From Brevibacterium sp. CCUG 69071 (GTDB lineage: Bacteria; Actinomycetota; Actinomycetes; Actinomycetales; Brevibacteriaceae), in assembly GCF_021023135.1 (NCBI RefSeq), contig NZ_PGFV01000001.1, positions 248,001 to 312,000 of the forward strand: a stretch of DNA of 64,000 bases, written 5' to 3'. Numbering within the stretch: the stretch's first letter is position 1; every line of letters begins with the position of its first letter. The notes under the pieces were generated by a model. It was given only the letters and a program-made list of their open reading frames with translations. It did no database searches and had not been told where the DNA came from. Positions 54,916-62,422 of this stretch are shown here, in pieces. The translations under genes were made by a program, and so were the position numbers.

Positions 54916-55602
54916 ATGTCTGATGCCGATCGCGTAGTCATTCTCGGAGGGCACGGCAAGATCGCCCTGCTGGCCGCTCCCAAGCTCAAGAACGCCGGAT
55001 ATGCCGTGGACGCGGTCATCCGAAAGCCCGAGCAGTCGAACGATGTTGAAGCCGCCGGTGCCAACCCCGTCGTCCTCGACATCGAATCCGCCGACACCCA
55101 GGCGCTCGCCGACCTCTTCACAGGAGCCAAGGCCGTGGTCTTCTCCGCCGGTGCAGGAGGCGGAAACCCAGAGCGGACCAAGGCAGTCGATTTCGAGGCC
55201 GCCACCCGCTCCATCGATGCCGCAGCCCAGGCCGACGTCAACAGGTACGTCATCGTCTCCTATGCGACGGCGGGCATCGACCTCGACCGCGTCGATCCGG
55301 AGAACTCGTTCTACCCCTACGTCGAAGCCAAGCACGGTGCCGACGAATACCTGCGGGCCAGCTCGCTGGACTACACGATTCTCGGACCCGGTGGACTCAC
55401 GCTCGAGCCTTCTCCGGGCACCCTCACCCTCGCCGATGCCCGCGGAGACGTCGACGGCCAGGCACCGGCCGAGGGCACCAACACCACCTCCCGCGAACTC
55501 GTCGCCGATGTCATCACTCACGTCGTCGACACCGGTGCGGGCGTGCGGGAGACCGTGAACTTCTACGACGGGAACACCCCCATCGCCGAGGCGGTCAAGT
55601 AA
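54916..55602 (+). CDS. NAD(P)-binding atypical short-chain dehydrogenase (YwnB-like)
   Basis: The 228-residue protein has the nucleotide loop VVILGGHGKIALLAAPKL (GxxGxxG, about 7-24), DLFTGAKAVVFSAGAGGG and the YVEAKHGADEYLRAS block with Y and K in the place of the SDR active site, and a DYTILGPGGLT near the C-terminus. This group often includes NAD(P)-binding stress proteins. AGGAGAA precedes the ATG. It converges on the reductase gene. Confidence 0.9.
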   Translation: MSDADRVVILGGHGKIALLAAPKLKNAGYAVDAVIRKPEQSNDVEAAGANPVVLDIESADTQALADLFTGAKAVVFSAGAGGGNPERTKAVDFEAATRSIDAAAQADVNRYVIVSYATAGIDLDRVDPENSFYPYVEAKHGADEYLRASSLDYTILGPGGLTLEPSPGTLTLADARGDVDGQAPAEGTNTTSRELVADVITHVVDTGAGVRETVNFYDGNTPIAEAVK

Positions 55603-55650
55603 GCAGACGTCGATACCGGCAGCGATACCGACTCCGGCCTCAGCGCCGAA

Positions 55651-55686
55651 GGATCGGGCGGACACCGAGTGGTGTCCGCCCGATCC
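55651..55686. terminator. 16-bp perfect hairpin between convergent genes
   Basis: GGATCGGGCGGACACC (55651-55666) pairs exactly with 55671-55686 around a GAGT loop. Bidirectional terminator between the dehydrogenase and the RibD-C-like gene. Confidence 0.85.
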
Positions 55687-55718
55687 GCGCATTCAGCCGA
55701 TCCGGTGCACGACCGCGG

Positions 55719-56357
55719 TCAGCCCTTCCGGTTCCACAGCTGGTGCGTGAGACCGCTTGCCGTGCTGAGCGATTCGATGGTGAAGTCCTCCTCGAGCCCG
55801 GCGATACCCTCCCACAGCGATACTCCCTGTCCCAGGGTGATCGGGACGATCATGAGGTGCATGAAATCGATGAGGCCGGCCTGCAGGAACTGCTTGACCG
55901 TCGAAGGTCCGCCGCCGATGCGCACTCCCAGCCCGTTCGCGGCAGCCTGAGCCTGTGCCAGCGCGTCCTCAGGAGAGGCGTCGATGAAGTGGAAGCTCGT
56001 GCCGTTGTCGAATTCCACCGGCTCATGAGGATGATGAGTGAGCACGAAGCAGGGGGTCTTGAATGGCGGTTCCTTGCCCCACCAGCCGCGCCAGCCGTCA
56101 TCCGGCCAGGGGCCCGACTGCGGGCCGAATTTGCGTCGGCCCATGATCTCGGCCCCGATGCCCTGGCCCCAAAGGGCGAACAGCGCCCGATCGACTGTCA
56201 CCGGAGCATCCACCTTATCGACGCCGTCGATGCCCCGCCCGTCGAACCAGGCGAAGAGCGACTGTGCATCCCCGATCGGCTTGCTGAAGGTGACATGATC
56301 TCCGGCGGCGAAGCCGTCGAGCGAGACGAATAGACTGCTGACACACGTTCTGGCCAT
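55719..56357 (-). CDS. RibD C-terminal / dihydrofolate-reductase-like protein
   Basis: ATG 56357 is preferred because GGAG lies 5 bases upstream. The 212-residue product begins with SSLFVSLDGFAAG, has EIMGRRKFGPQSGPW near 70-85, VRIGGGPSTVKQFLQAGLID (the NADPH-binding loop) near 145-165 and a LMIVPITLGQG strand. This single-domain family resembles dihydrofolate reductase but its members are usually not folate enzymes. It is divergent from hxlR and shares an operator region with it. Confidence 0.88.
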   Translation of the reverse strand: MARTCVSSLFVSLDGFAAGDHVTFSKPIGDAQSLFAWFDGRGIDGVDKVDAPVTVDRALFALWGQGIGAEIMGRRKFGPQSGPWPDDGWRGWWGKEPPFKTPCFVLTHHPHEPVEFDNGTSFHFIDASPEDALAQAQAAANGLGVRIGGGPSTVKQFLQAGLIDFMHLMIVPITLGQGVSLWEGIAGLEEDFTIESLSTASGLTHQLWNRKG

Positions 56358-56406
56358 GATCACTCCGATGTGATGGTGGATGAGAATTGTCCCTAGCGTA
56401 AGATGA

Positions 56407-56429
56407 AGTACTTGTAAATTGCAATCACT
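56407..56429. promoter_or_regulatory. HxlR operator, imperfect 9-5-9 palindrome
   Basis: AGTACTTGT, five bases, GCAATCACT. The right arm is identical to that of the operator at 57015-57037 and the left arm matches at six of nine positions. It ends 2 bases before the hxlR ribosome site, suited to autorepression. Confidence 0.65.
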
Positions 56430-56440
56430 TGGAGGAATCG

Positions 56441-56932
56441 GTGCGAAGCGAACCGCGATCGGGATGCGCCATCAACGCGGCCGTCGAGGTCCTCGGCGAC
56501 TCCTGGTCGCTCATCGTCCTCCGCGACATCGTCTTCGGCGGCCGGCGCTACTTCCGTGAGCTGCTCAGCCTCAATGACGAGGGGATCGCCTCGAACATGC
56601 TCGCGTCCAGGCTCCGGCGACTCGTCGATGATGGTCTGCTCACCCGGGAAGACGCGGCGAGGGGACAGCGTGCACGCTACTCGCTCACCGAGGCGGGAAT
56701 CCAGACCGTGCCGGTCATGGTCGCACTCGGCACCTGGGGAATGAACCACCGCCGGACCTCACCGGAACTGACAGTGCGGGCGCGCATCCTCGCGGAGCAT
56801 CCCGAACTCGTTACCGCTCTGATGGACGAACTGCGGGAGAGCCACCTCGGCGCGGCTCGGCCCGACCCGGCCGCACCCCGCGCCTCCGAGCGGCTGCAGG
56901 CGGCCTTCGAGGCCGAGCTGGGCGGGTCCTGA
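56441..56932 (+). CDS. HxlR-family transcriptional regulator
   Basis: GTG 56441 is chosen since GGAGG lies 5 bases upstream. The 163-residue protein has the HxlR winged helix: CAINAAVEVLGDSWSLIVLR (about 9-28), the RRYFRELLSLN strand-helix and SNMLASRLRRLVDDGLL, then a C-terminal extension. A cysteine at position 9 could be the redox switch used by many HxlR proteins. It probably controls its own gene, the divergent reductase and the VOC-SRPBCC operon through shared operators. Confidence 0.9.
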   Translation: MRSEPRSGCAINAAVEVLGDSWSLIVLRDIVFGGRRYFRELLSLNDEGIASNMLASRLRRLVDDGLLTREDAARGQRARYSLTEAGIQTVPVMVALGTWGMNHRRTSPELTVRARILAEHPELVTALMDELRESHLGAARPDPAAPRASERLQAAFEAELGGS

Positions 56933-57014
56933 CCTTCGCTGTCGACGTCAAAGAACCGAGATTCGTGTGACTCGAGCCCTTGCTAAGGCTCGGTAGTCTG
57001 TGCTTCGATTGAAT

Positions 57015-57037
57015 AGTGATTGCAACTCGCAATCACT
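57015..57037. promoter_or_regulatory. Perfect 9-5-9 operator upstream of VOC gene
   Basis: AGTGATTGC, AACTC, GCAATCACT. It shares arms with the site in front of hxlR, so the same regulator likely binds both. Confidence 0.8.
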
Positions 57038-57042
57038 TTGCC

Positions 57043-57094
57043 GAAGGCGCCAGGATTGATGAAGGCGCCAGGATTGATGAAGGCACCAGGAGAG
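57043..57094. repeat. 18-bp tandem repeats in the VOC gene leader
   Basis: GAAGGCGCCAGGATTGAT is present twice head to tail (57043-57060, 57061-57078) and a third, varied copy (GAAGGCACCAGGAGAG) merges into the ribosome site. Confidence 0.92.
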
Positions 57095-57099
57095 GAACG

Positions 57100-57435
57100 A
57101 TGATGTTCACTGGACTTATGGCCAATATCAGCGTCAGCGACGAAGCCGGCGCGATCGAGTGGTACTCGACCCTGTTCGACCGCGGGCCCGACACCAGTCC
57201 GATGCCGGGTCTGAGCGAATGGCGATTCGCCGCCGAATTCGGCATTCAGGTCTGGGTCGATGCCGATCGTGCAGGGAGTTCGACGGTGGTTCTCGCCGCA
57301 TCCGATCTCGACTCACTTGCCGAACGGCTGAGCGCCTCGGGGATCGACCATGATGGGCCGCAGCCCGGCGGAGGACAGCGGATCCTGCCGGTCGACGACT
57401 CCGACGGCAACCGGATCGTGTTCTCCGGTGAGTGA
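57100..57435 (+). CDS. VOC/glyoxalase-fold protein
   Basis: The 111-residue product (start ATG 57100; AGGAGAGGA upstream) is a one-domain vicinal-oxygen-chelate protein: MANISVSDEAGAIEWYSTLF at the start, an AEFGIQVWVDADRAGSSTVV middle and DDSDGNRIVFSGE at the end. The usual metal-ligand residues are only partly kept, so it may bind ligands without catalysis. Its stop overlaps the SRPBCC start by 8 bases. Confidence 0.88.
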   Translation: MMFTGLMANISVSDEAGAIEWYSTLFDRGPDTSPMPGLSEWRFAAEFGIQVWVDADRAGSSTVVLAASDLDSLAERLSASGIDHDGPQPGGGQRILPVDDSDGNRIVFSGE

Positions 57436-57895
57436 GAGCCCACCGCTGTCAGAGACCGTGCGGATCGGGGCCGAAATCGCCCACCCCGTCGCCGAGGTGT
57501 GGGCCGCGTTCGCCGATACCGCAGCCCGAGCGACATGGGGAGTCCCCGACGGTGAGGCAATGGTCTACGACCACGATGACTTCCGCGCCGGCGGATCGAC
57601 GGCCTTCCGCTGCGGCACCCCGGGAGTCCTGGAGTTCCACGCCAGCGGAGACTACCCGCGCATCGAACCCGAGGCCTATGCCGTCAGCACCGAAACGCTC
57701 CGATCAGGCGACCAGATACTCTCGACCGCGATCGTGACATGGACCTTCACCGCGACACCCGCGGGAACGCACGTCGAGATCACGGACCAACTCGTGTCCT
57801 TCGTCGGGGAGGGCATGGTCGACGGGCACCGCAACGGTCATACGATTGCGCTGCGCCAGCTCGGCGATTTCCTCGACGCCGGCGGGCAACACTGA
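57428..57895 (+). CDS. SRPBCC (AHSA1-like) domain protein
   Basis: GTG 57428 lies inside the VOC gene end, giving 155 residues in a coupled operon. VRIGAEIAHPVAEVWAAFAD is the N-terminal strand-helix of the START/SRPBCC fold, and HVEITDQLVSFVGEGMVDGH and a long C-terminal helix complete it. VOC plus SRPBCC under an HxlR regulator is a common actinobacterial stress cassette. The ligand is unknown. Confidence 0.87.
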   Translation: MSESPPLSETVRIGAEIAHPVAEVWAAFADTAARATWGVPDGEAMVYDHDDFRAGGSTAFRCGTPGVLEFHASGDYPRIEPEAYAVSTETLRSGDQILSTAIVTWTFTATPAGTHVEITDQLVSFVGEGMVDGHRNGHTIALRQLGDFLDAGGQH

Positions 57896-57997
57896 GACGC
57901 GGCACCCCCTGATGCCGACTGCACTCGGCACTCGATGCTCGGTTCCGGCCGTCCGTACGACCGGAGAACGTGGCCGCTCAGTCGCGCCGACCAAAGA

Positions 57998-58897
57998 TCA
58001 CAACTCGCTGCTCCACGGCAGATCCGCGCCCGTGCGGGCGACCGTGACGGCCGCCAGATGCGCCGCGTTCCCTCCGATTTCGGTCAGCTGGTCTGCGTGG
58101 AGGTCGGCGATCGGTGTCGGCAGTCGATGCAGATCGTGGACGAGGGAGACCATGAAGGAATCTCCGGCCCCGATCGTATCCGTGACCTCCGCGGTCTCAG
58201 CGGCGATGCGGCTGCGCGCTGAAGCCGTGGACAGCAGCGCACTGTCGCCCCCTCGGGTCATGGCGACGAGTCCGGCTCCGAGGCCGAGGATCCGATCGAG
58301 CTGAGTCTCGGCCGACTCGCCCGGATAGAGCCAATCGGCGTCGACATCGCTGAGTTTGACCACATCGACGCGGGCCGCGAGTGCTTCGAACCGCGCCCGT
58401 GACTCCGCGTGCGATCCGATGATGCTCGGCCGGATGTTCGGATCGAATGTCGTCAACGGGGTGGTTCCCGAGGAGGAATTCGGCGCCGAGGCGGTGTCCA
58501 GCAGCGTGTCCACGACCGCTGATCCCGGGGCCAGGAAGGCAGCGATCGACCCGATGTGCAGCGCCGAGAACGACCGATCGGCTACGAGACTGCCATCCGG
58601 ACTCCAGCGCAGCCGGAAGTCATAGTCGGCGGATCCGTCATCGGCCAGGGTGGCCCGGGCTGTCGAGGTCGCACCTTTCGGCGTCGCATGCACCTGAACG
58701 TTCGAGGCCCGGAGGTGGGCGAGCAGGAAACCGCCGTGGAAGTCATCGCCGACGTCGGTGAGCAGCTCCACCTCCTCGCCGAGGCGGCCGAGCCCGAGAG
58801 CCACATTCGCCGGGGCACCGCCAGGGGCGTATCGATCGGGTGCGCCGGGAGTGGTCACGATGTCGATGAGGGCCTCACCGATGACAAGAATGCTCAT
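57998..58897 (-). CDS. PfkB-family carbohydrate kinase
   Basis: The 299-residue product has the ribokinase/PfkB plan: ILVIGEALIDIV and GGAPANVALGLGRLGEEVE (motif 1) at the N-terminus, and DTIGAGDSFMVSLVHDL (motif 2, catalytic D in GAGD) near residue 230. Fructokinase-like specificity is likely from the overall pattern but not certain. The start is ATG 58897, with GGGAGA immediately upstream. It is divergent from the DUF2695 gene. Confidence 0.92.
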   Translation of the reverse strand: MSILVIGEALIDIVTTPGAPDRYAPGGAPANVALGLGRLGEEVELLTDVGDDFHGGFLLAHLRASNVQVHATPKGATSTARATLADDGSADYDFRLRWSPDGSLVADRSFSALHIGSIAAFLAPGSAVVDTLLDTASAPNSSSGTTPLTTFDPNIRPSIIGSHAESRARFEALAARVDVVKLSDVDADWLYPGESAETQLDRILGLGAGLVAMTRGGDSALLSTASARSRIAAETAEVTDTIGAGDSFMVSLVHDLHRLPTPIADLHADQLTEIGGNAAHLAAVTVARTGADLPWSSEL

Positions 58898-59016
58898 TCT
58901 CCCGATTCTATGTGCTCCCTGCCTCACCCGGTGTGATCTGCATCAATAGTACTAGTGTCGGTCACAGAGGCGGTTTGCCGTGTTTTCATGTCAGTGGCGA
59001 CTGGCAGGGTGTGGTC

Positions 59017-59475
59017 ATGGATAAGAAGATCATGCAACCAGAATTCGAAACGATCATCGATGAAGCCTCTGCGCGCATCCTCACCCCCAGGGCAGGTGAA
59101 TGCCTGGCCTGCTATGTGTTCCGCCAACTCGGTGAATTCGGATGCAATGGCACCCACCGGTTCGCCGTAACCTTCCGGGACCGGACCGCTCCTCGGGCCA
59201 CAGCCCTGCTGGAGAGACTCGGCAGCATGGGAGCGTGCTGCTGCGACTGCGAGCTGTTCAACAACGCCTATTGGCTCGCCCCGAAACCGTGGTTCACCGG
59301 GTACTGGTTCGGTGAGATGCTCGGGACACGGTTCGAATCCGCAGAGCCGATCGATCTCCGAAAGGCCTTCGGAATCAACGAACCGTCGGCGAAGACCATC
59401 TACCTCTGCTGTCGATCCGTGCGGAGAGGATCGACGCAGCCATGCAGCAACTGGGCCCGCCTGCCGCGCCGATGA
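59017..59475 (+). CDS. DUF2695 protein
   Basis: The 152-residue protein has the DUF2695 core CLACYVFRQLGEFGCNGTHR and ATALLERLGSMGACCCDCELF, with the clustered cysteines CCCDC near 72-76. The cysteines with the upstream C-x-x-C suggest metal binding. A C-terminal part (about 95-152) follows that is not part of the core; its last 20 residues look irregular (RRGSTQPCSNW...). There is no known function. Confidence 0.82.
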   Translation: MDKKIMQPEFETIIDEASARILTPRAGECLACYVFRQLGEFGCNGTHRFAVTFRDRTAPRATALLERLGSMGACCCDCELFNNAYWLAPKPWFTGYWFGEMLGTRFESAEPIDLRKAFGINEPSAKTIYLCCRSVRRGSTQPCSNWARLPRR

Positions 59476-59576
59476 CGGAGACGGCCTGCAGGCTGTGGCC
59501 GCTTGCGGGCCGAAGCGGCTTGCGAGCTGGAACGCCCACGGGCTGAAGCGGTGTGACGTCGGGCAGAATAGAGTCC

Positions 59577-60767
59577 ATGCCGAACACAATCCCTCTGTTC
59601 CTCGACTGCGACCCGGGCATCGACGATGCCGTCGCCCTCGGATATCTGCTGTGTCAGGACGACATCGACACCGTCGGCATCGCCGCATCGGGCGGCAATG
59701 TTCCCACCGCACAGGTGGCCCGCAACACCCGCGGGTGGCTCGAACTCGCCGGACAAGGAGACATTCCCGTCCACGCAGGCCACCCTCTGCCCCTGGCCTG
59801 GCAGTCCCGCCGAGCCGCCTCAGAAGCAGGACCAGAAGCAGAAGCAGCGACAGGCCCTCATCGCGGGGAACCCGCGGGACGTGACTCTGGGGAACCGGCC
59901 GGACCGGAGTATGCGGATCTCACCCACGGGACCAGCGGAACCGGTCATGCGCAGGTTCCCGAACCGGCAGGAACCCCCAATTCGACCTCGGCGGCGCAGG
60001 CCTGGGTCGACGCCGCCCGAGCCCATCCGGGCGAGCTCATCGGCGTCGTCATCGGGCCTGCAACGAATCTCGCGCTCGCAATCGACCTCGACCCCGAACT
60101 GCCCGGCCTCCTCAAACGCCTGTTCATCATGGGCGGGGCCTTCAACTACCGCGGCAACACCCACCCGACCACCGAATGGAACGTCACCTTCGACCCCGAA
60201 TCCACGTCCTCCGTTCTCGCCGCCTTCGGTCGCGCTCATACCTCCGGGACTGTTCGCCATCTGCCCGTCATCGCTCCGATCGAAGCCACCGAGGCGGTCG
60301 AGATGACTCCCGGCCGTCTGCAGGCGATCCTCTCCGGTGCCGCAGCCGGTCCCTGGTCGCAATGGCTGACTCAGTTGGCCGAAGCCCTGCGGTTCTACTT
60401 CGAATTCCACGAATCCGACGGACTCGGCTACATCGCGCACATCCACGATCCCTTCGTCCTCGCCTGCGCTCTCGCCTGGGCGCGCGGCGAGACCGCTGCG
60501 AACACCTCGGTTGCAGAAGCCACGGGGTCGCCCAACGACGACAGCCCCTCGATCCCCAACGGAACTCCCGGGGCGCTGCCCTGGGCGACGAGCATCAGTG
60601 CGCCGGTCGACGTGGAACTGACGGGTACACTCACACGTGGCGAAACCGTCGCCGATTGGCTGGGACGGTGGGGAAAGCCGGTCAACGCCGAGATCATCCG
60701 CTCGATCGACGCGCAGACCTTCCTCGACCACCTCGGCGCCACCCTGATGAAAGGACCATCCCGATGA
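59577..60767 (+). CDS. Nucleoside hydrolase (inosine-uridine type) with low-complexity insert
   Basis: The enzyme cleaves the N-glycosidic bond of nucleosides to ribose and base. The 396-residue product has the calcium-binding LDCDPGIDDAVALG (D10, D12, D16, D17), VIGPATNLALAI and IMGGAFNYRGNTHPTTEWN. Residues about 78-133 are an Ala/Gly/Pro/Glu-rich insertion absent from standard family members, and another variable stretch lies near 310-335. It is first of a four-gene operon with the ECF transporter, with an ATGA overlap to the next gene. No Shine-Dalgarno is seen; an AATAGA-type box just upstream suggests a leaderless mRNA. Confidence 0.9.
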   Translation: MPNTIPLFLDCDPGIDDAVALGYLLCQDDIDTVGIAASGGNVPTAQVARNTRGWLELAGQGDIPVHAGHPLPLAWQSRRAASEAGPEAEAATGPHRGEPAGRDSGEPAGPEYADLTHGTSGTGHAQVPEPAGTPNSTSAAQAWVDAARAHPGELIGVVIGPATNLALAIDLDPELPGLLKRLFIMGGAFNYRGNTHPTTEWNVTFDPESTSSVLAAFGRAHTSGTVRHLPVIAPIEATEAVEMTPGRLQAILSGAAAGPWSQWLTQLAEALRFYFEFHESDGLGYIAHIHDPFVLACALAWARGETAANTSVAEATGSPNDDSPSIPNGTPGALPWATSISAPVDVELTGTLTRGETVADWLGRWGKPVNAEIIRSIDAQTFLDHLGATLMKGPSR

Positions 60768-61609
60768 CCGCAGATTCACGACAGCCTGGGCAGGGGCCGA
60801 CCGCACCGGTCGGTCCCGGACAAACCCGCACCCCGAAGCTTCCCCTCACCCTCACCCTGCTCGGCACCCTCGTCATCCTCGGCACCTATGTCGCCGTGCT
60901 GCTGACCCAACCGGCCAACCTCGGCATCGACCTCGGCCACACCACCCTGTGGGTCATCCTCGGCTACCTCATCGGCGGCATCCTCCTCGCGGCAGGCACC
61001 CTCCCGCTCATCCCACGCAGCATCATCGCCCTCATCCCCGTGGCCATCGCCCTCAACATCGTCATCGGGCAGATCATCGGCAATGTCACGCCGGTTCCCC
61101 TCTACCTCGACTCCATCGGCACCGTGATGATCGGCGTCCTCGCCGGTCCCGCCGCGGGAGCCTTCACCGGCATCGTCTCGAACCTCATCTGGGGCGTGAC
61201 CCTGAGCCCCAGCGTCATCGCCTTCAGTTCCGGCGCGGCCTTCATCGGTGCCGCCGCCGGCTGGGCGGCCCGCCTCGGCGCCTTCCGCACACCCTGGTTC
61301 GCCGTCATCGCGGGAGCTATTGCCGGAGTTCCGGCCGGAGCGCTCGGAGCTCCCGTGGCCGCCTACGTCTTCGGCGGAGGCCTGGGCTCGGGCACCGGGG
61401 GAGTCGTCGCCATCCTCCAGGCCGCCGGCCTCGAGATGTTCAACGCCACCTTCGCCCAGAGCATGTTCTCCGACATCATCGACAAGGCGCTGATCTTCGC
61501 CCTCGCCTATGTCGTGCTCCGCACCCTGCCGCGACGCATCCTCGACCGGTACCCATTCACCGATCACAGTCTGCCGCGAAGAGCCGCGGAACCGGTTCCG
61601 GTCGGCTGA
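60764..61609 (+). CDS. ECF transporter substrate-binding (S) component
   Basis: The 281-residue membrane protein has a Pro-rich N-terminus (1-27) and about six to seven helices. LYLDSIGTVMIGVLAGPAAG and SNLIWGVT are typical of ECF S-components of the nucleobase/vitamin-precursor type, including the A-x-x-x-A-type helix that contacts EcfT. Linked to a nucleoside hydrolase, it may import nucleosides or their bases. It overlaps the upstream gene by ATGA and abuts EcfT with no gap. Confidence 0.85.
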   Translation: MTADSRQPGQGPTAPVGPGQTRTPKLPLTLTLLGTLVILGTYVAVLLTQPANLGIDLGHTTLWVILGYLIGGILLAAGTLPLIPRSIIALIPVAIALNIVIGQIIGNVTPVPLYLDSIGTVMIGVLAGPAAGAFTGIVSNLIWGVTLSPSVIAFSSGAAFIGAAAGWAARLGAFRTPWFAVIAGAIAGVPAGALGAPVAAYVFGGGLGSGTGGVVAILQAAGLEMFNATFAQSMFSDIIDKALIFALAYVVLRTLPRRILDRYPFTDHSLPRRAAEPVPVG

Positions 61610-62422
61610 ATGAGCGATGCCGTTCTCGAGCGGGAACGGACACGGAGGCGTTGGCACCCGGCCACCGAGATCATCATTCTCGTGTGCGCCCTCCTGCTCG
61701 TCTTCGGCGTCCCCTCTCCGCTCGTGCCCCTCGTGATCATCGCCCTCGCCCTCGGGGCCGCAGTCGTCTCACCGGCCGTGAGGTTCTCGAGCTGGATGAT
61801 CGGCGTGGGAGTGCTGTGCCTGCCGACGCTCATCGTCGTCGGTGTCGTGCAGGGACTGTTCTACCCCGGCGCCGAGGCGCATGTGCTGTGGGAGCTCGGT
61901 CCCGCCCGGCTCACGGTCGAAGGTCTGAGCATTGCCGTGCAGATCTGGCTGCGGGTCAGCGCGCTCGTCTCCCTCTGCGCGCTCTTCGGCCTCGGCGCCG
62001 ATTCCGCACGCATGTTCGACGGGCTCAGGGCACTGCGAATGCCTGTCAGCGTGGCCTATGTGTGTGCCTCGGCGATCGGCCTCATCCCCTTGCTGCGCAC
62101 CCGCACCAGGCAGGCTATCGAGTCCCGGGCGGCCCGCGGCTGGCCCGTCGATCGCTGGTCGGTGCGGATCCGACTGCTGCCTGCTATCGTCGCTGGCCTC
62201 TTCACCTCGGTGCTCATCGAGGTCGAACAACGTCACGAGGTTCTCCAGCAGCGCGGTCTCGAAGATTCGGGTCCGCGGGTCTCGCTTCAGGACCACAATG
62301 ATGACGGAGTGCAGAAGATCATTCGCCGAGGCGCTCCCGTGCTCACCCTTCTGCTCATCGCGGCCTCCGTGGCAGGGGTTCTCCCGCTGCCCGATGCCGC
62401 CGTGCTGATCGGAGGTGAGTGA
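61610..62422 (+). CDS. ecfT: ECF transporter transmembrane (T) component
   Basis: The 270-residue protein has about five helices and the two EcfT coupling motifs with A-R-G: RQAIESRAARGWPVD (about 165-180) and VEQRHEVLQQRGLED (about 205-220). These contact the ATPase. It starts one base after the S-component stop and overlaps the ATPase gene by 8 bases. Confidence 0.92.
   Translation: MSDAVLERERTRRRWHPATEIIILVCALLLVFGVPSPLVPLVIIALALGAAVVSPAVRFSSWMIGVGVLCLPTLIVVGVVQGLFYPGAEAHVLWELGPARLTVEGLSIAVQIWLRVSALVSLCALFGLGADSARMFDGLRALRMPVSVAYVCASAIGLIPLLRTRTRQAIESRAARGWPVDRWSVRIRLLPAIVAGLFTSVLIEVEQRHEVLQQRGLEDSGPRVSLQDHNDDGVQKIIRRGAPVLTLLLIAASVAGVLPLPDAAVLIGGE

Noticed and set aside
60176..60763. N-terminal extension of the ECF S-component
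   Set aside because: The frame overlaps the nucleoside hydrolase and is Arg/Ser-rich, typical of an off-frame reading; ATG 60764 forms an ATGA junction.
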